DNA from: Bacteroidales bacterium UBA6431
GTDB taxonomy: Bacteria > Bacteroidota > Bacteroidia > Bacteroidales > UBA932
Assembly (NCBI GenBank): GCA_002439095.1
Contig: DJOT01000018.1
Coordinates: 1-62,585, forward strand
DNA length: 62,585 nt
Reading direction: 5' to 3'
In this document: positions 36,696-44,507 of the stretch, piece after piece
How the letters are laid out: every line of letters begins with the position of its first letter
How positions within the stretch are numbered: position 1 is the first letter of the stretch
Translations under genes and position numbers: made by a program
Notes under the pieces: model-generated
Seen by the model: only the letters and a program-made list of their open reading frames with translations
Database searches by the model: none
What the model was told of the DNA's origin: nothing

Positions 36696-37250
36696 TTATT
36701 TGATTTTTGATTTGTACGATGTGCCCACTTTTCCGCGGGCGATGTTCTGCAGCTTGCGTGATATCATTTTCCTGCGCACAGGTGCCACGAGGTCCGTGAA
36801 GAGCACCCCGTCGAGGTGAGAGAACTCGTGTTGGATCATCCTGGCTGCGAACTTGTCGAAGCTCTCGACCTTCTTCTCGAGGTTCTCGTCATAGTATTCT
36901 ACTTCAATGGTTTCCGGACGGCGTACGTCGGCGTAGATTCCCGGCACGCTCAGACACCCTTCGTTGTATTCGCACGAGGTCTCGCTCTCGGAGAGTATCA
37001 CCGGATTGATGAATGTGCGTTTAAATCCCTTGAGGTAGGGGTAGACATCCGACATGATGTCCCCGTCCACGACGGCGACTCTCCTGCTGTCCCCGATCTG
37101 GGGAGCGGCCAGTCCGCAGCCTTCCGAGGCCGCGAGGGTCTCCCAAAGGTCTGTGACGAGGGTGGAGATGCCTTCTTTGTCGTTGAGGTCTGCGGGGGCG
37201 GCCACTTCACGAAGCACCCCGGAACCGTAGAGGTATATTGGCTTTATCAT
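36696..37250 (-). CDS. def: Peptide deformylase
   Basis: A 184-residue metalloenzyme that removes the N-formyl group from new proteins. All three signature motifs are present: GCGLAAPQIG, EGCLSVPG and QHEFSHLDG (the HExxH zinc site). The start at 37250 (MIKPIYLYGSG) overlaps the ruvX stop as ATGA; a longer frame upstream only extends into ruvX antisense-like sequence. Length is normal for type I deformylases. Confidence 0.95.
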   Translation of the reverse strand: MIKPIYLYGSGVLREVAAPADLNDKEGISTLVTDLWETLAASEGCGLAAPQIGDSRRVAVVDGDIMSDVYPYLKGFKRTFINPVILSESETSCEYNEGCLSVPGIYADVRRPETIEVEYYDENLEKKVESFDKFAARMIQHEFSHLDGVLFTDLVAPVRRKMISRKLQNIARGKVGTSYKSKIK

Positions 37251-37672
37251 TGTTGATTTTTTTGCTTGTCGAGGTAGCTCTGCAAAATTATTGCCGCGCT
37301 GATCTTGTCCACCGAGCTCTTGTCCCTCCTGTCGCTTTTCTTCATGCCCCCGTCGATCATCGCCCTGTGGGCGAGCACCGAGGTGAACCTCTCGTCCTCC
37401 AGGGCTATCGGGATGTCCGGAAATGCTTTCTGGAGCTGAGACAGGAACTTGTCCACATCCGGGGCGCACTGCGCGGGGGCACCGTTGAGGTTGAGCGGAT
37501 ATCCTACCACGAAGACTCCGATGCTCTCGGATCGGGAGTAATTTTGGAGATATTCTATTATCTTTGCAGAAGGAACGGTCTCAGAAGGAGATGCGAAGAT
37601 TCCGAGCGGATCGCTGACAGCGACTCCCACTCTGGCTTTGCCGTAGTCTATCCCGATTGACCTTTTCATCAC
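37247..37672 (-). CDS. ruvX: Putative pre-16S rRNA nuclease / Holliday junction resolvase (YqgF/RuvX)
   Basis: A 141-residue RNase H-fold protein. SIGIDYGKARVGVAVSD carries the first catalytic Asp, then VVGYPLNLNG, LEDERFTSVLA with the Glu, and VDKISAAIILQSYLD with the last Asp. The family processes 16S rRNA 5' ends and is also described as a resolvase. It heads a minus-strand operon with def (4-bp overlap). Only 20 bp separate it from the divergent M23 gene, so the two promoters must overlap. Confidence 0.92.
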   Translation of the reverse strand: MMKRSIGIDYGKARVGVAVSDPLGIFASPSETVPSAKIIEYLQNYSRSESIGVFVVGYPLNLNGAPAQCAPDVDKFLSQLQKAFPDIPIALEDERFTSVLAHRAMIDGGMKKSDRRDKSSVDKISAAIILQSYLDKQKNQQ

Positions 37673-37692
37673 CGCGAAATTAGTTAAAAAGT

Positions 37693-38550
37693 ATGGGACG
37701 ACAAAATCCGGACGGCAGACATAAGATCTACAGGCTTCAGCTTGTGGATAATGACACTCATAGGAGCATACGCACCGTGCTGTTTACCAAGCTGCGCTTC
37801 GTGTATTTTGCAGTGACTGCGATTGTGGTGATTATATTGCTGATATACTGCATTATAGCCTTTACTCCGCTCAGGCTGACCATCCCTGGATATCCTGACG
37901 CCAACTTCAAGCGCACGGCTCTTGCCAACGCCATCAAAATAGACTCTCTCCAGAGTGCGGTGACGCGCTGGCATCTGTATTCGGAGAACCTCTCCCGCGT
38001 GCTGTCCGGCGAGAGTACGCTCAGCCTCGACAGCCTTCTCGGCGGAAATTCCTTGAGGTATCTCTCCGACAAGTCCGCGGAGGAACTTGCAAAGAGGGAT
38101 TCCGTGCTGAGGGAGACTGTCCAGAAGGAGGAGAAGTTCGGGGTCAGTGCAGGCGGGCCGTCCGCCAAGAGCTTGCCTGTAGAGGGATTGCATTTCTTCA
38201 CGCCGGTTAAAGGCGTCGTCTCCGAGGGATTTGACAGCGTGACCCATCCCGGGGTGGATATTGTCACCCCTCCAGGGACGATTGTCGGAGCCGTGCTTGA
38301 CGGGGTAGTGATATACAGCGGGTGGAACGATGAACTTGGGTATGTCGTGATGGTGCAGCACAAAGACAATCTCATCAGCATGTACGGCAGTAATCTCAAG
38401 GCTCTCCGCCGTCCCGGGGATGATGTGAAGTCAGGTACCCCTATCGCCCTTTCCGGCGGGGAGGATGCCGGCACAGGCAAGGGACACCTGCATTTCGAGT
38501 TGTGGCACAACGGCCACCCTCTCAATCCGACACAATTCATAAGTTTCTAA
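37693..38550 (+). CDS. Membrane-anchored M23 metallopeptidase
   Basis: 285 residues. A cytoplasmic N-terminus (about 35 residues) is followed by one transmembrane helix (FVYFAVTAIVVIILLIYCII) and a coiled region. The M23 domain has HPGVDIVTPPGTIV, a YGSNLKALRR segment and GHLHFELWHNG as zinc-binding motifs. It probably cleaves or regulates cleavage of peptidoglycan cross-links from the inner membrane. First gene of a set with dxr, rseP and DUF4837, a common housekeeping neighbourhood in Bacteroidota. Confidence 0.88.
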   Translation: MGRQNPDGRHKIYRLQLVDNDTHRSIRTVLFTKLRFVYFAVTAIVVIILLIYCIIAFTPLRLTIPGYPDANFKRTALANAIKIDSLQSAVTRWHLYSENLSRVLSGESTLSLDSLLGGNSLRYLSDKSAEELAKRDSVLRETVQKEEKFGVSAGGPSAKSLPVEGLHFFTPVKGVVSEGFDSVTHPGVDIVTPPGTIVGAVLDGVVIYSGWNDELGYVVMVQHKDNLISMYGSNLKALRRPGDDVKSGTPIALSGGEDAGTGKGHLHFELWHNGHPLNPTQFISF

Positions 38551-38561
38551 AAGACATTGTT

Positions 38562-39713
38562 TTGAAAAGAAAGATAGCGATTCTCGGCTCTACCGGTTCC
38601 ATCGGCACCCAGACACTTGATGTCATAAGGCAGCATCCAGACCTTTTCGAGGTGGAGCTCATATCGGCCCGGCGCAGTACAGGCCTGCTTATCAGCCAGG
38701 CTCTTGAGTTCAACGCCGCGAATGTCGTGATCTGTGATGATTCAAGGTATCGCGAGGTCGCGGATGCCTTGCAGCCCAAGGATATAAAGGTCTGGTCGGG
38801 GATTGACAGCCTGTGCGATCTCGTGCGCATGCCCTCCGTTGACATCGTCGTCGGGGCCATGGTCGGATTCAGTGGGCTGAGGCCGACTCTGGCGGCGCTT
38901 GAGGCCGGGAAGATCGTGGCTCTGGCCAACAAGGAGACGCTTGTGGCCGCAGGGGAACTGGTTACAGCCACGATGCGCCGGCATGGCGGAGTGATCCTGC
39001 CGGTGGATTCAGAGCATTCGGCTATATTCCAGTGCCTGCTTGCCGCACAGGGCAATGAGGTCGAGAAGATACACCTGACCGCTTCAGGTGGGCCGTTCCG
39101 CACTTGGGAAAGGGCAAGGATAGCTTCGGCTACGGCTGCGGATGCCCTCAAGCATCCCAACTGGAACATGGGCTCCAAGGTGACGATTGATTCCGCCACG
39201 ATGATGAACAAGGGCTTCGAGGTGATCGAGGCCAAGTGGCTGTTCGATGTTTCTCCGGAACGCATCAATGTCGTGGTTCATCCGGAATCGGTCGTGCACT
39301 CAATGGTGGAGTTTGTGGACGGGGCTGTGATAGCCCAGCTCGGATGTCCCGACATGCGTGAGCCTATAGGCTTCGCGCTCGGCTTCCCGTTGAGGTTGAC
39401 TGTGGGCAACCGTAAACTTGATTTTGCCTCTCTAGGCAGTCTGACATTCGAGTCTCCGGACATCAAGAGGTTTCCGTGTCTGGGACTTGCTTACGAGGCT
39501 ATACGCCGTGGGGGCAATGCGCCATGCGCCCTCAATGCCGCCAACGAGGTCGCGGTGGCGGCCTATCTCAAGGGGATGATCGGGTTCTACGACATAGCCA
39601 AAATCAATGAGCGCTGTCTGGCTGGCCTGAATTTTGTCCAAAGTCCGGCGCTTGATGATATTTTTCAGACAAACAAGGAGATAGCATCCATAGCTGATGG
39701 TTATATTAATTAA
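38562..39713 (+). CDS. dxr: 1-deoxy-D-xylulose-5-phosphate reductoisomerase
   Basis: A 383-residue enzyme of the non-mevalonate isoprenoid pathway, converting DXP to MEP with NADPH. The N-terminal KRKIAILGSTGSIGTQTLDV binds NADPH; ALANKETLVAAG, VDSEHSAIFQCL, ASGGPFR and NMGSKVTIDSATMMNKGFE(V/I)IEA form the active site. I chose TTG at 38562 as the start because it places the first residue directly before KRKIAILG, as in the family, and 11 bp after the M23 stop. An ATG at 38502 would overlap the M23 gene by 49 bp. It overlaps rseP by 17 bp. Confidence 0.93.
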   Translation: MKRKIAILGSTGSIGTQTLDVIRQHPDLFEVELISARRSTGLLISQALEFNAANVVICDDSRYREVADALQPKDIKVWSGIDSLCDLVRMPSVDIVVGAMVGFSGLRPTLAALEAGKIVALANKETLVAAGELVTATMRRHGGVILPVDSEHSAIFQCLLAAQGNEVEKIHLTASGGPFRTWERARIASATAADALKHPNWNMGSKVTIDSATMMNKGFEVIEAKWLFDVSPERINVVVHPESVVHSMVEFVDGAVIAQLGCPDMREPIGFALGFPLRLTVGNRKLDFASLGSLTFESPDIKRFPCLGLAYEAIRRGGNAPCALNAANEVAVAAYLKGMIGFYDIAKINERCLAGLNFVQSPALDDIFQTNKEIASIADGYIN

Positions 39714-40992
39714 AACGCTTCAGGTCATACTGGCCCTGTCCCTGCTCATACTCATCCATGAACTGGGGCATTTCACGTGGGCGAAGCTGTTCGGTATCAG
39801 GGTTGAGAAGTTCTACCTATTCTTTGATGTCGGAGGCAAGGCCATTGCCCGTTGGAAATGGGGGGACACGGAGTTCGGGATAGGCTGGCTGCCGTTCGGG
39901 GGATATTGCAAGATTTCAGGGATGGTTGACGAGTCGATGGATCTGGAACAGATGCGCGGGGAACCGCAACCTTGGGAGTTCCGTACCCATCCGGCTTGGC
40001 AGAGGCTTCTTGTGATGGCCGGGGGAGTGCTCAACAATTTCATATTCGCCGTCCTGGCCTACATTTTCATAATGGCGGCGTGGGGGCAGTCGTATGTGTC
40101 CAACAGCGACAGCCGCATCTATGTGAATGACTTGGCATACGAGATGGGCTTCCGTACCGGGGACCGGATCCTGAGATACGATGACTACACTCCGGAGAAT
40201 TTCGCCATGCTGCAGGCTGACTTGGTTCGCCGTGATGTAGGCAAGGTGACTGTCCTGCGGGGAACTGATACCCTTGATATATATATGGACCAGTCCAAGA
40301 CGGGGCAGGTCCTCAATTCTCCGATGATGTTTGATCTGGCCGTGCCGTTTGTGGTGGATTCTGTGGCCGCTGGGCCGAACAAGGCTTCGGGGCTCAGGCA
40401 TGGTGACAGGGTCATAGCTTTCGGCGGCACGCCTGTCGAGTACTTGCAGGATTCCCGTCCGGTGCTCGCCTCGATGAGGGACAGTCTCATATCTGCCACC
40501 GTTGTCAGGGGAGGGGATACGCTCTCGCTGCCGGTGCGAGTGGATACTTCGGGGCGCATCGGTGTATATATGGAGATGCCTTCGGTGAAGGTGAAACACT
40601 ACAGCCTGCTGAGTGCGATACCGGCCGGCATCAAATTGACCGGCAGCACGATCGGAGGCTACGTGAAGGATCTCGGACTGCTTGTGCGTCCTTCGACAGG
40701 GGCCTACAAGTCCGTCGGGAGTTTCATCGCGATAGGGCAGGTTTTCCCGTCGAGCTGGGACTGGTATCAATTTATTAATATCCTTGCCTTGCTGTCCATC
40801 ATGCTTGCGGTGATGAACCTCATCCCGATTCCGGCCCTTGACGGCGGGCACATGCTCTTCACTTTATATGAGATGATCACAGGCCGGAAGCCGGGAGAGA
40901 AATTCCTCGTGGTTGCGCAGCTGGTGGGGATGGTCCTGCTCTTTGCGCTTATGTTCCTTGCATTCGGAAATGATTTGGCTAGAATACTTTAA
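39697..40992 (+). CDS. rseP: Site-2 RIP metalloprotease RseP
   Basis: A 431-residue intramembrane zinc protease. The first helix carries ILIHELGHFTWAK (HExxH), then the FGGYCKISGM motif, two PDZ-like domains (about residues 115-290) and, in the last third, PIPALDGGHMLF with the third zinc ligand. It releases anti-sigma factors or signal-peptide remnants. It overlaps the 3' end of dxr, an arrangement found in many Bacteroidota. Confidence 0.93.
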   Translation: MVILIKTLQVILALSLLILIHELGHFTWAKLFGIRVEKFYLFFDVGGKAIARWKWGDTEFGIGWLPFGGYCKISGMVDESMDLEQMRGEPQPWEFRTHPAWQRLLVMAGGVLNNFIFAVLAYIFIMAAWGQSYVSNSDSRIYVNDLAYEMGFRTGDRILRYDDYTPENFAMLQADLVRRDVGKVTVLRGTDTLDIYMDQSKTGQVLNSPMMFDLAVPFVVDSVAAGPNKASGLRHGDRVIAFGGTPVEYLQDSRPVLASMRDSLISATVVRGGDTLSLPVRVDTSGRIGVYMEMPSVKVKHYSLLSAIPAGIKLTGSTIGGYVKDLGLLVRPSTGAYKSVGSFIAIGQVFPSSWDWYQFINILALLSIMLAVMNLIPIPALDGGHMLFTLYEMITGRKPGEKFLVVAQLVGMVLLFALMFLAFGNDLARIL

Positions 40993-41004
40993 CTCGATGA
41001 TACT

Positions 41005-42021
41005 ATGAGACGATTTTTGAACTTTTTTCTTCTTTCTGTGCTTCTGGTCACTTGTCTGAGCGGCTGCAAGGGTGGATCAAAGGCTCTGCTTCCGAGCGTC
41101 AGCGGCAAGGCCGGGGAAGTGCTTGTCGTGATTGACAGGGCGGACTGGGAAGGGGCCGTCGGCAACGCCGCGCGTGAACTCCTTGCTGATGAGTGTCCGT
41201 ATCTGGCTCAGCGTGAGCCGCTTTATACTCTTGTCAATGTGACTCCAGCCGGGTTTGACTCCGACATGTTCAAGATTCACCGCAATGTGCTCCTGTTCAA
41301 GATAGACCCTCAGATAGATTCAGCGGGGGTGTTCTTCCGCAAGGATGTCTGGTCGCAGCCGCAGTGCGTGATACAGGTTGCGGCTTATGATGCTGACGGG
41401 GCCGTAGAGCTTCTCCAGAAGAAAGGTAGCCTGATCGTGCGTTCTATAGAGCAGGCGGAGCGTGACAGGGTGATCCGCAACACCATGCTTTATGAGGAGA
41501 AGAGCATATATGAGAGCGTCGCGTCCGAGTTCGGCGGTTCTCCTCATTTCCCGATGGGCTACAAGATCAAGAAGGCGAGTCCGGACTTCTATTGGATAGC
41601 TGACGACAAGCAGTATGTGTATCAGGATGTTTTCGTGTATCGCTATCCTGCCGAGAAAGACCATCCTTTCTCCTCTGCGAATATTATCCGGCACCGCAAC
41701 GAGATCCTTAAGGAGAATGTCCCGGGGATGTTTGACAATACCTACATGACTACGAGCGTTTTCTTCACGCCGATGATCGAGTATCTTAAATTCCGCGGTC
41801 GCGATATCGTGCAGACCCGCGGAATGTGGGAAGTGGAGGGCGACTATATGGGTGGCCCGTTCGTTTCGCATTCATTCTACAGCCCGGACGGCAAAGACAT
41901 CATAGTTGCCGAGGCCTTCGTCTATGCTCCGCGCTACGACAAGAGACAGTATCTGCGGCAGGTGGAATCGTTGCTCTATTCTTGGGAATGGAGCCAAAAG
42001 GATCAAAAGGAAGAAAAATAG
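41005..42021 (+). CDS. DUF4837 lipoprotein
   Basis: 338 residues. The signal MRRFLNFFLLSVLLVTCLSGC gives a lipobox at Cys21. The family is found just after rseP across Bacteroidota, and the function is unknown. Recognisable segments are GKAGEVLVVIDRADWEG near the start, a central KDVWSQPQCVI and a late TRGMWEVEGDYMGGPFVSH. Last gene before the tRNA-rpsT transcription unit. Confidence 0.85.
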   Translation: MRRFLNFFLLSVLLVTCLSGCKGGSKALLPSVSGKAGEVLVVIDRADWEGAVGNAARELLADECPYLAQREPLYTLVNVTPAGFDSDMFKIHRNVLLFKIDPQIDSAGVFFRKDVWSQPQCVIQVAAYDADGAVELLQKKGSLIVRSIEQAERDRVIRNTMLYEEKSIYESVASEFGGSPHFPMGYKIKKASPDFYWIADDKQYVYQDVFVYRYPAEKDHPFSSANIIRHRNEILKENVPGMFDNTYMTTSVFFTPMIEYLKFRGRDIVQTRGMWEVEGDYMGGPFVSHSFYSPDGKDIIVAEAFVYAPRYDKRQYLRQVESLLYSWEWSQKDQKEEK

Positions 42022-42052
42022 TTTGTCAAGTCTAAAATAATTTCTATATTTG
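42022..42052 (+). promoter_or_regulatory. Promoter of tRNA-Glu and rpsT
   Basis: TTTG (42022-42025), 19 bp, TATATTTG (42045-42052): a full match to the Bacteroidota consensus. A small hairpin ATCCGG/CCGGAT follows at 42061-42078 in the leader. Confidence 0.85.
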
Positions 42053-42089
42053 CACTCCCTATCCGGGTTTTGCCGGATGGGAGCCGGAT

Positions 42090-42161
42090 GGTGGGTTCGT
42101 ATAACGGCTAGTACTCAAGATTTTCATTCTTGCAATAGGAGTTCGATTCTCCTACCCACTA
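42090..42161 (+). tRNA. tRNA-Glu (anticodon TTC)
   Basis: A 72-nt cloverleaf: acceptor GGTGGGT with ACCCACT (first pair G-U) and discriminator A. The anticodon stem CAAGA/TCTTG carries loop TTTTCAT (TTC). The T arm AGGAG-TTCGATT-CTCCT is complete. CCA is not encoded. It shares a promoter with rpsT, which begins 22 bp later. Confidence 0.93.
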
Positions 42162-42183
42162 CAAAATATTAAAAAATAAAATA

Positions 42184-42438
42184 ATGGCAAACACAGCTTC
42201 AGCAAAGAAGGCCGATCGTCAGAACGAGAGGCACAGAATGCACAACAGGTATTATGCAAGGACCACGAGGAACGCAATCCGTGACATCCGCAACACCACG
42301 GACAAGGCTACAGCTGAGAAGAACGCTCCGAAGGTCTATTCTATGATTGACAAGCTCGCCAAGATCGGACTTATCCACAAGAACAAGGCTTCCAATCTCA
42401 AGAGCGGTATCGCTGTCTATATCAACAAGCTTGCATAA
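42184..42438 (+). CDS. rpsT: 30S ribosomal protein S20
   Basis: 84 residues and very basic. The N-terminus MANTASAKKADRQNERHR and the segment KGLIHKNKAS-type motif (IGLIHKNKASNLKSGIAVYI) are those of bacterial S20, which binds 16S rRNA early in 30S assembly. It is probably co-transcribed with the preceding tRNA-Glu. Confidence 0.95.
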   Translation: MANTASAKKADRQNERHRMHNRYYARTTRNAIRDIRNTTDKATAEKNAPKVYSMIDKLAKIGLIHKNKASNLKSGIAVYINKLA

Positions 42439-42575
42439 GTGGTTTCCCGAAATCTGTCTTGGGCCGGTCTGGCGGACTACCGCCGGTCGATTCTCCGAGG
42501 CGGTTTCTTTTTAGTAAGCGGCGAAAAGTAAGTTGCCGCAGATTTGGCAACTTATTTTTTAGCGGTTACTTATTG

Positions 42576-42649
42576 CGGGATGTAGCGCAGTTGGCTAGCG
42601 CACCACGTTCGGGACGTGGGGGTCGTCCGTTCGAGTCGGATCATCCCGA
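42576..42649 (+). tRNA. tRNA-Pro (anticodon CGG)
   Basis: A 74-nt cloverleaf with acceptor CGGGATG / CATCCCG and discriminator A. Anticodon stem CCACG/CGTGG with loop TTCGGGA (CGG), and T arm GTCCG-TTCGAGT-CGGAT with a terminal mismatch typical of hand folding. CCA is not encoded. A terminator follows at once. Confidence 0.93.
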
Positions 42650-42650
42650 C

Positions 42651-42685
42651 AAGGAGTCAGGTCTTCGGGCCCGACTCCTTTTTTG
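42651..42685 (+). terminator. Terminator after tRNA-Pro
   Basis: AAGGAGTC pairs with GACTCCTT (42651-42680) and is followed by a T run. From here to 43099 I see no gene, only the family D hairpin. Confidence 0.88.
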
Positions 42686-42803
42686 TGTGGCATATCTTTC
42701 TATTACGGGGCATATCCCCGAACCCCTGCGCTTGCTGCTCAAGCGCGGCTTTCCGACTTTGCAGGCGCAAAGTCCCGCGACCGCGCCGGTGTGTTAGGCG
42801 CAG

Positions 42804-42836
42804 TTTGTCCGGAGAAACGCCCTTTGGCCGGACAAA
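42804..42836 (-). repeat. REP family D hairpin (copy 2, inverted)
   Basis: Arms TTTGTCCGG and CCGGACAAA with core GAAACGCCCTTTGG. Its complement shares CAAAGGGCGTTT with the copy at 26638. Confidence 0.5.
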
Positions 42837-43099
42837 AGGCCGATTCTTCCGACACGCTCATCTGAACTTTTCGAGCGGTGGCGGATAAGTGCCTGATACT
42901 GAGGCGTAAAGCGATATGGCCTATGCCCATATTTGTGGGGGCTAAACGTTTAAAGTGCTGATTGATAATGATTTGTCCGCCATCGCTTCATCTGTCGCAG
43001 GTTCCGCATCTCTCTCTGATGCATTTACCTGAAGGACATTGCTCTGCGCTCATCCCATAACACCTGCCCGGCTGTCTTCGCCCCGGCTGCCTTCGCCCC

Positions 43100-43216
43100 G
43101 TGCGCACGAAGTCGATTCCGTGCGTGAAAAGCCGTCTGGTGCGCACGGGACAAAGTTTTGCGAGACCGCGTGCGCACGAGAGGCCCTGGTGCGCACCGAA
43201 CTGCCCCCGTGCGCAC
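43100..43216. repeat. 117-bp six-site GTGCGCAC element (family C, copy 1)
   Basis: Six GTGCGCAC octamers (the second is GTGCGTGA) begin at 43100, 43120, 43139, 43170, 43189 and 43209. The spacing 20-19-31-19-20 is symmetrical. The outer ends CCCC...GGGG are also complementary. The copy at 55691-55807 has exactly the same spacing. Confidence 0.85.
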
Positions 43217-43263
43217 GGGGATGATTCGCGTTACGGGGCGCGGGTAGCTGGAGTGAGGGGATG

Positions 43264-44178
43264 TCAGCTTTTGCGGTATTCCGACGGAGTCATCCCCGTC
43301 TGGGCCTTGAAGAAGCGGTAGAAGGTTGTCTGGTTCGGGAAGTTGAGTTCCCAGACTATCGATTTGATGCTCATCCCGGAGTACTTCAGCATATTCTTGG
43401 CTTCGAGGATCACGAAGGAGTCAATCCACTCGTGTGCAGATTTGCCGCTCGTGGATTTCACAAGTTTGGAAAGATATTTCGGGGTGAGGTACAGCTTGTC
43501 GGCGTAGAAGGAGAGACTTCTCTCGCGGTTGTGGTTGTCTCGGACGAGTGTGAGAAAGTCTTCCAGTATCGCCTTTGATCTGACGGAGCGGTTTTCTTCC
43601 GATTTCTGTTTCGCCTCTGACAGTTTGTCAGCCCAAAGCGCCCCCATGAGGTAAAAGATTGATGAAATCAGCGAGGAGACGGCATCCCTCTTGTTTGGGA
43701 GGTTCATGGCGCAGATTTCCATTATCAGGTCAAGGTACTTCTTGCAGATGCTTCGGGCTTCGTCACCGATGACGACGCACGGGTTCTCCAGAAGCCTCAG
43801 GCTTTCGTCATACAGTTTGTTGAAGTCGAAGTGCGTCATCCTCATGAGCCCGTTGGAGACAGCTATGATGAGAAATTTCACGTTTTTTTTCTCCTTGGGT
43901 GAAATGTCGGACACGCGCACGATGTTGCCCGGAGTATAGAGGAAAAGCGAACCCTCCCGGACCTGGAATGTTCTCAGGTTGACCTCTATGTCGAAGTGCC
44001 CTTCGTAACAGAAAAAGGCGAGATAGCCATCAAAGCGGCAGGGATGCTTTATGATTTCCATTTCGGACGCATAGCGGAGTTCGGCTATGAAGATGTCGTC
44101 TGACAATTCGTCAGTGACTGGGGTCACGGGGAACTTGTGTCTCAGTTCCCGGAGTGTGAGTTCGCGATATTTCTGCAT
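43264..44178 (-). CDS. AraC-family transcriptional regulator
   Basis: 304 residues. An N-terminal cupin-like sensor domain (residues about 25-160) and a C-terminal AraC DNA-binding domain with two helix-turn-helix units. The hallmarks are LSFYADKLYLTPKYLSKLVKSTSG and IKSIVWELNFPNQTTFYRFFKAQTGMTPSEYR. It is divergent from the TolC efflux operon across a 329-bp gap and is its most likely regulator; the ligand is unknown. CAAAAGTA at 44192-44199 is, on its strand, a TACTTTTG -7 element giving a short leader. Confidence 0.9.
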   Translation of the reverse strand: MQKYRELTLRELRHKFPVTPVTDELSDDIFIAELRYASEMEIIKHPCRFDGYLAFFCYEGHFDIEVNLRTFQVREGSLFLYTPGNIVRVSDISPKEKKNVKFLIIAVSNGLMRMTHFDFNKLYDESLRLLENPCVVIGDEARSICKKYLDLIMEICAMNLPNKRDAVSSLISSIFYLMGALWADKLSEAKQKSEENRSVRSKAILEDFLTLVRDNHNRERSLSFYADKLYLTPKYLSKLVKSTSGKSAHEWIDSFVILEAKNMLKYSGMSIKSIVWELNFPNQTTFYRFFKAQTGMTPSEYRKS

Positions 44179-44444
44179 GTCCTGTTTTTTACAAAAGTAC
44201 GCAAAAATTATTAAAAAGTCGCTTATTTAGACTTTTTGTATAATTACACACCCGTTTTGTTATTCAATTTTACTCACAAACGGTAAACAATTTGAATCTT
44301 GTCCTTGCGTCCCGCTTGCGGACGGCAGCCTGTGGAAGGTGATGCCGGAGGAAAACGGAGCGGATGGATGGAGAGGTTCCGGAAGCCGCCGACGGAAACG
44401 GAAGGCGAGAAGAGAGAAATGAATCTCGGTGGCCGGGAGGGGGG

Positions 44445-44486
44445 ACGCAAAACGCAAAACGCAAAACGCAAAACGCAAAACGAAAA
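44445..44486. repeat. Heptamer tandem repeat (ACGCAAA)5 plus one variant
   Basis: Five exact copies of ACGCAAA followed by ACGAAAA, ending 22 bp before the TolC start. The rest of the 44179-44507 gap has the AraC promoter and no further gene. Confidence 0.85.
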
Positions 44487-44507
44487 CAGATAAAACAAAA
44501 CGATAAA

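Noticed and set aside
43100..43216. The GTGCGCAC sites considered as a CRISPR array
   Set aside because: The sites are 8-bp palindromes with unequal, mirror-symmetrical gaps of 11, 12 and 23 bp, not repeats of 23-47 bp with equal spacers.
44445..44486. The heptamer run considered as a coding repeat extending TolC upstream
   Set aside because: The extended N-terminus (from 44364) would precede a good signal peptide with about 48 charged residues. The ATG at 44508 is the sensible start.
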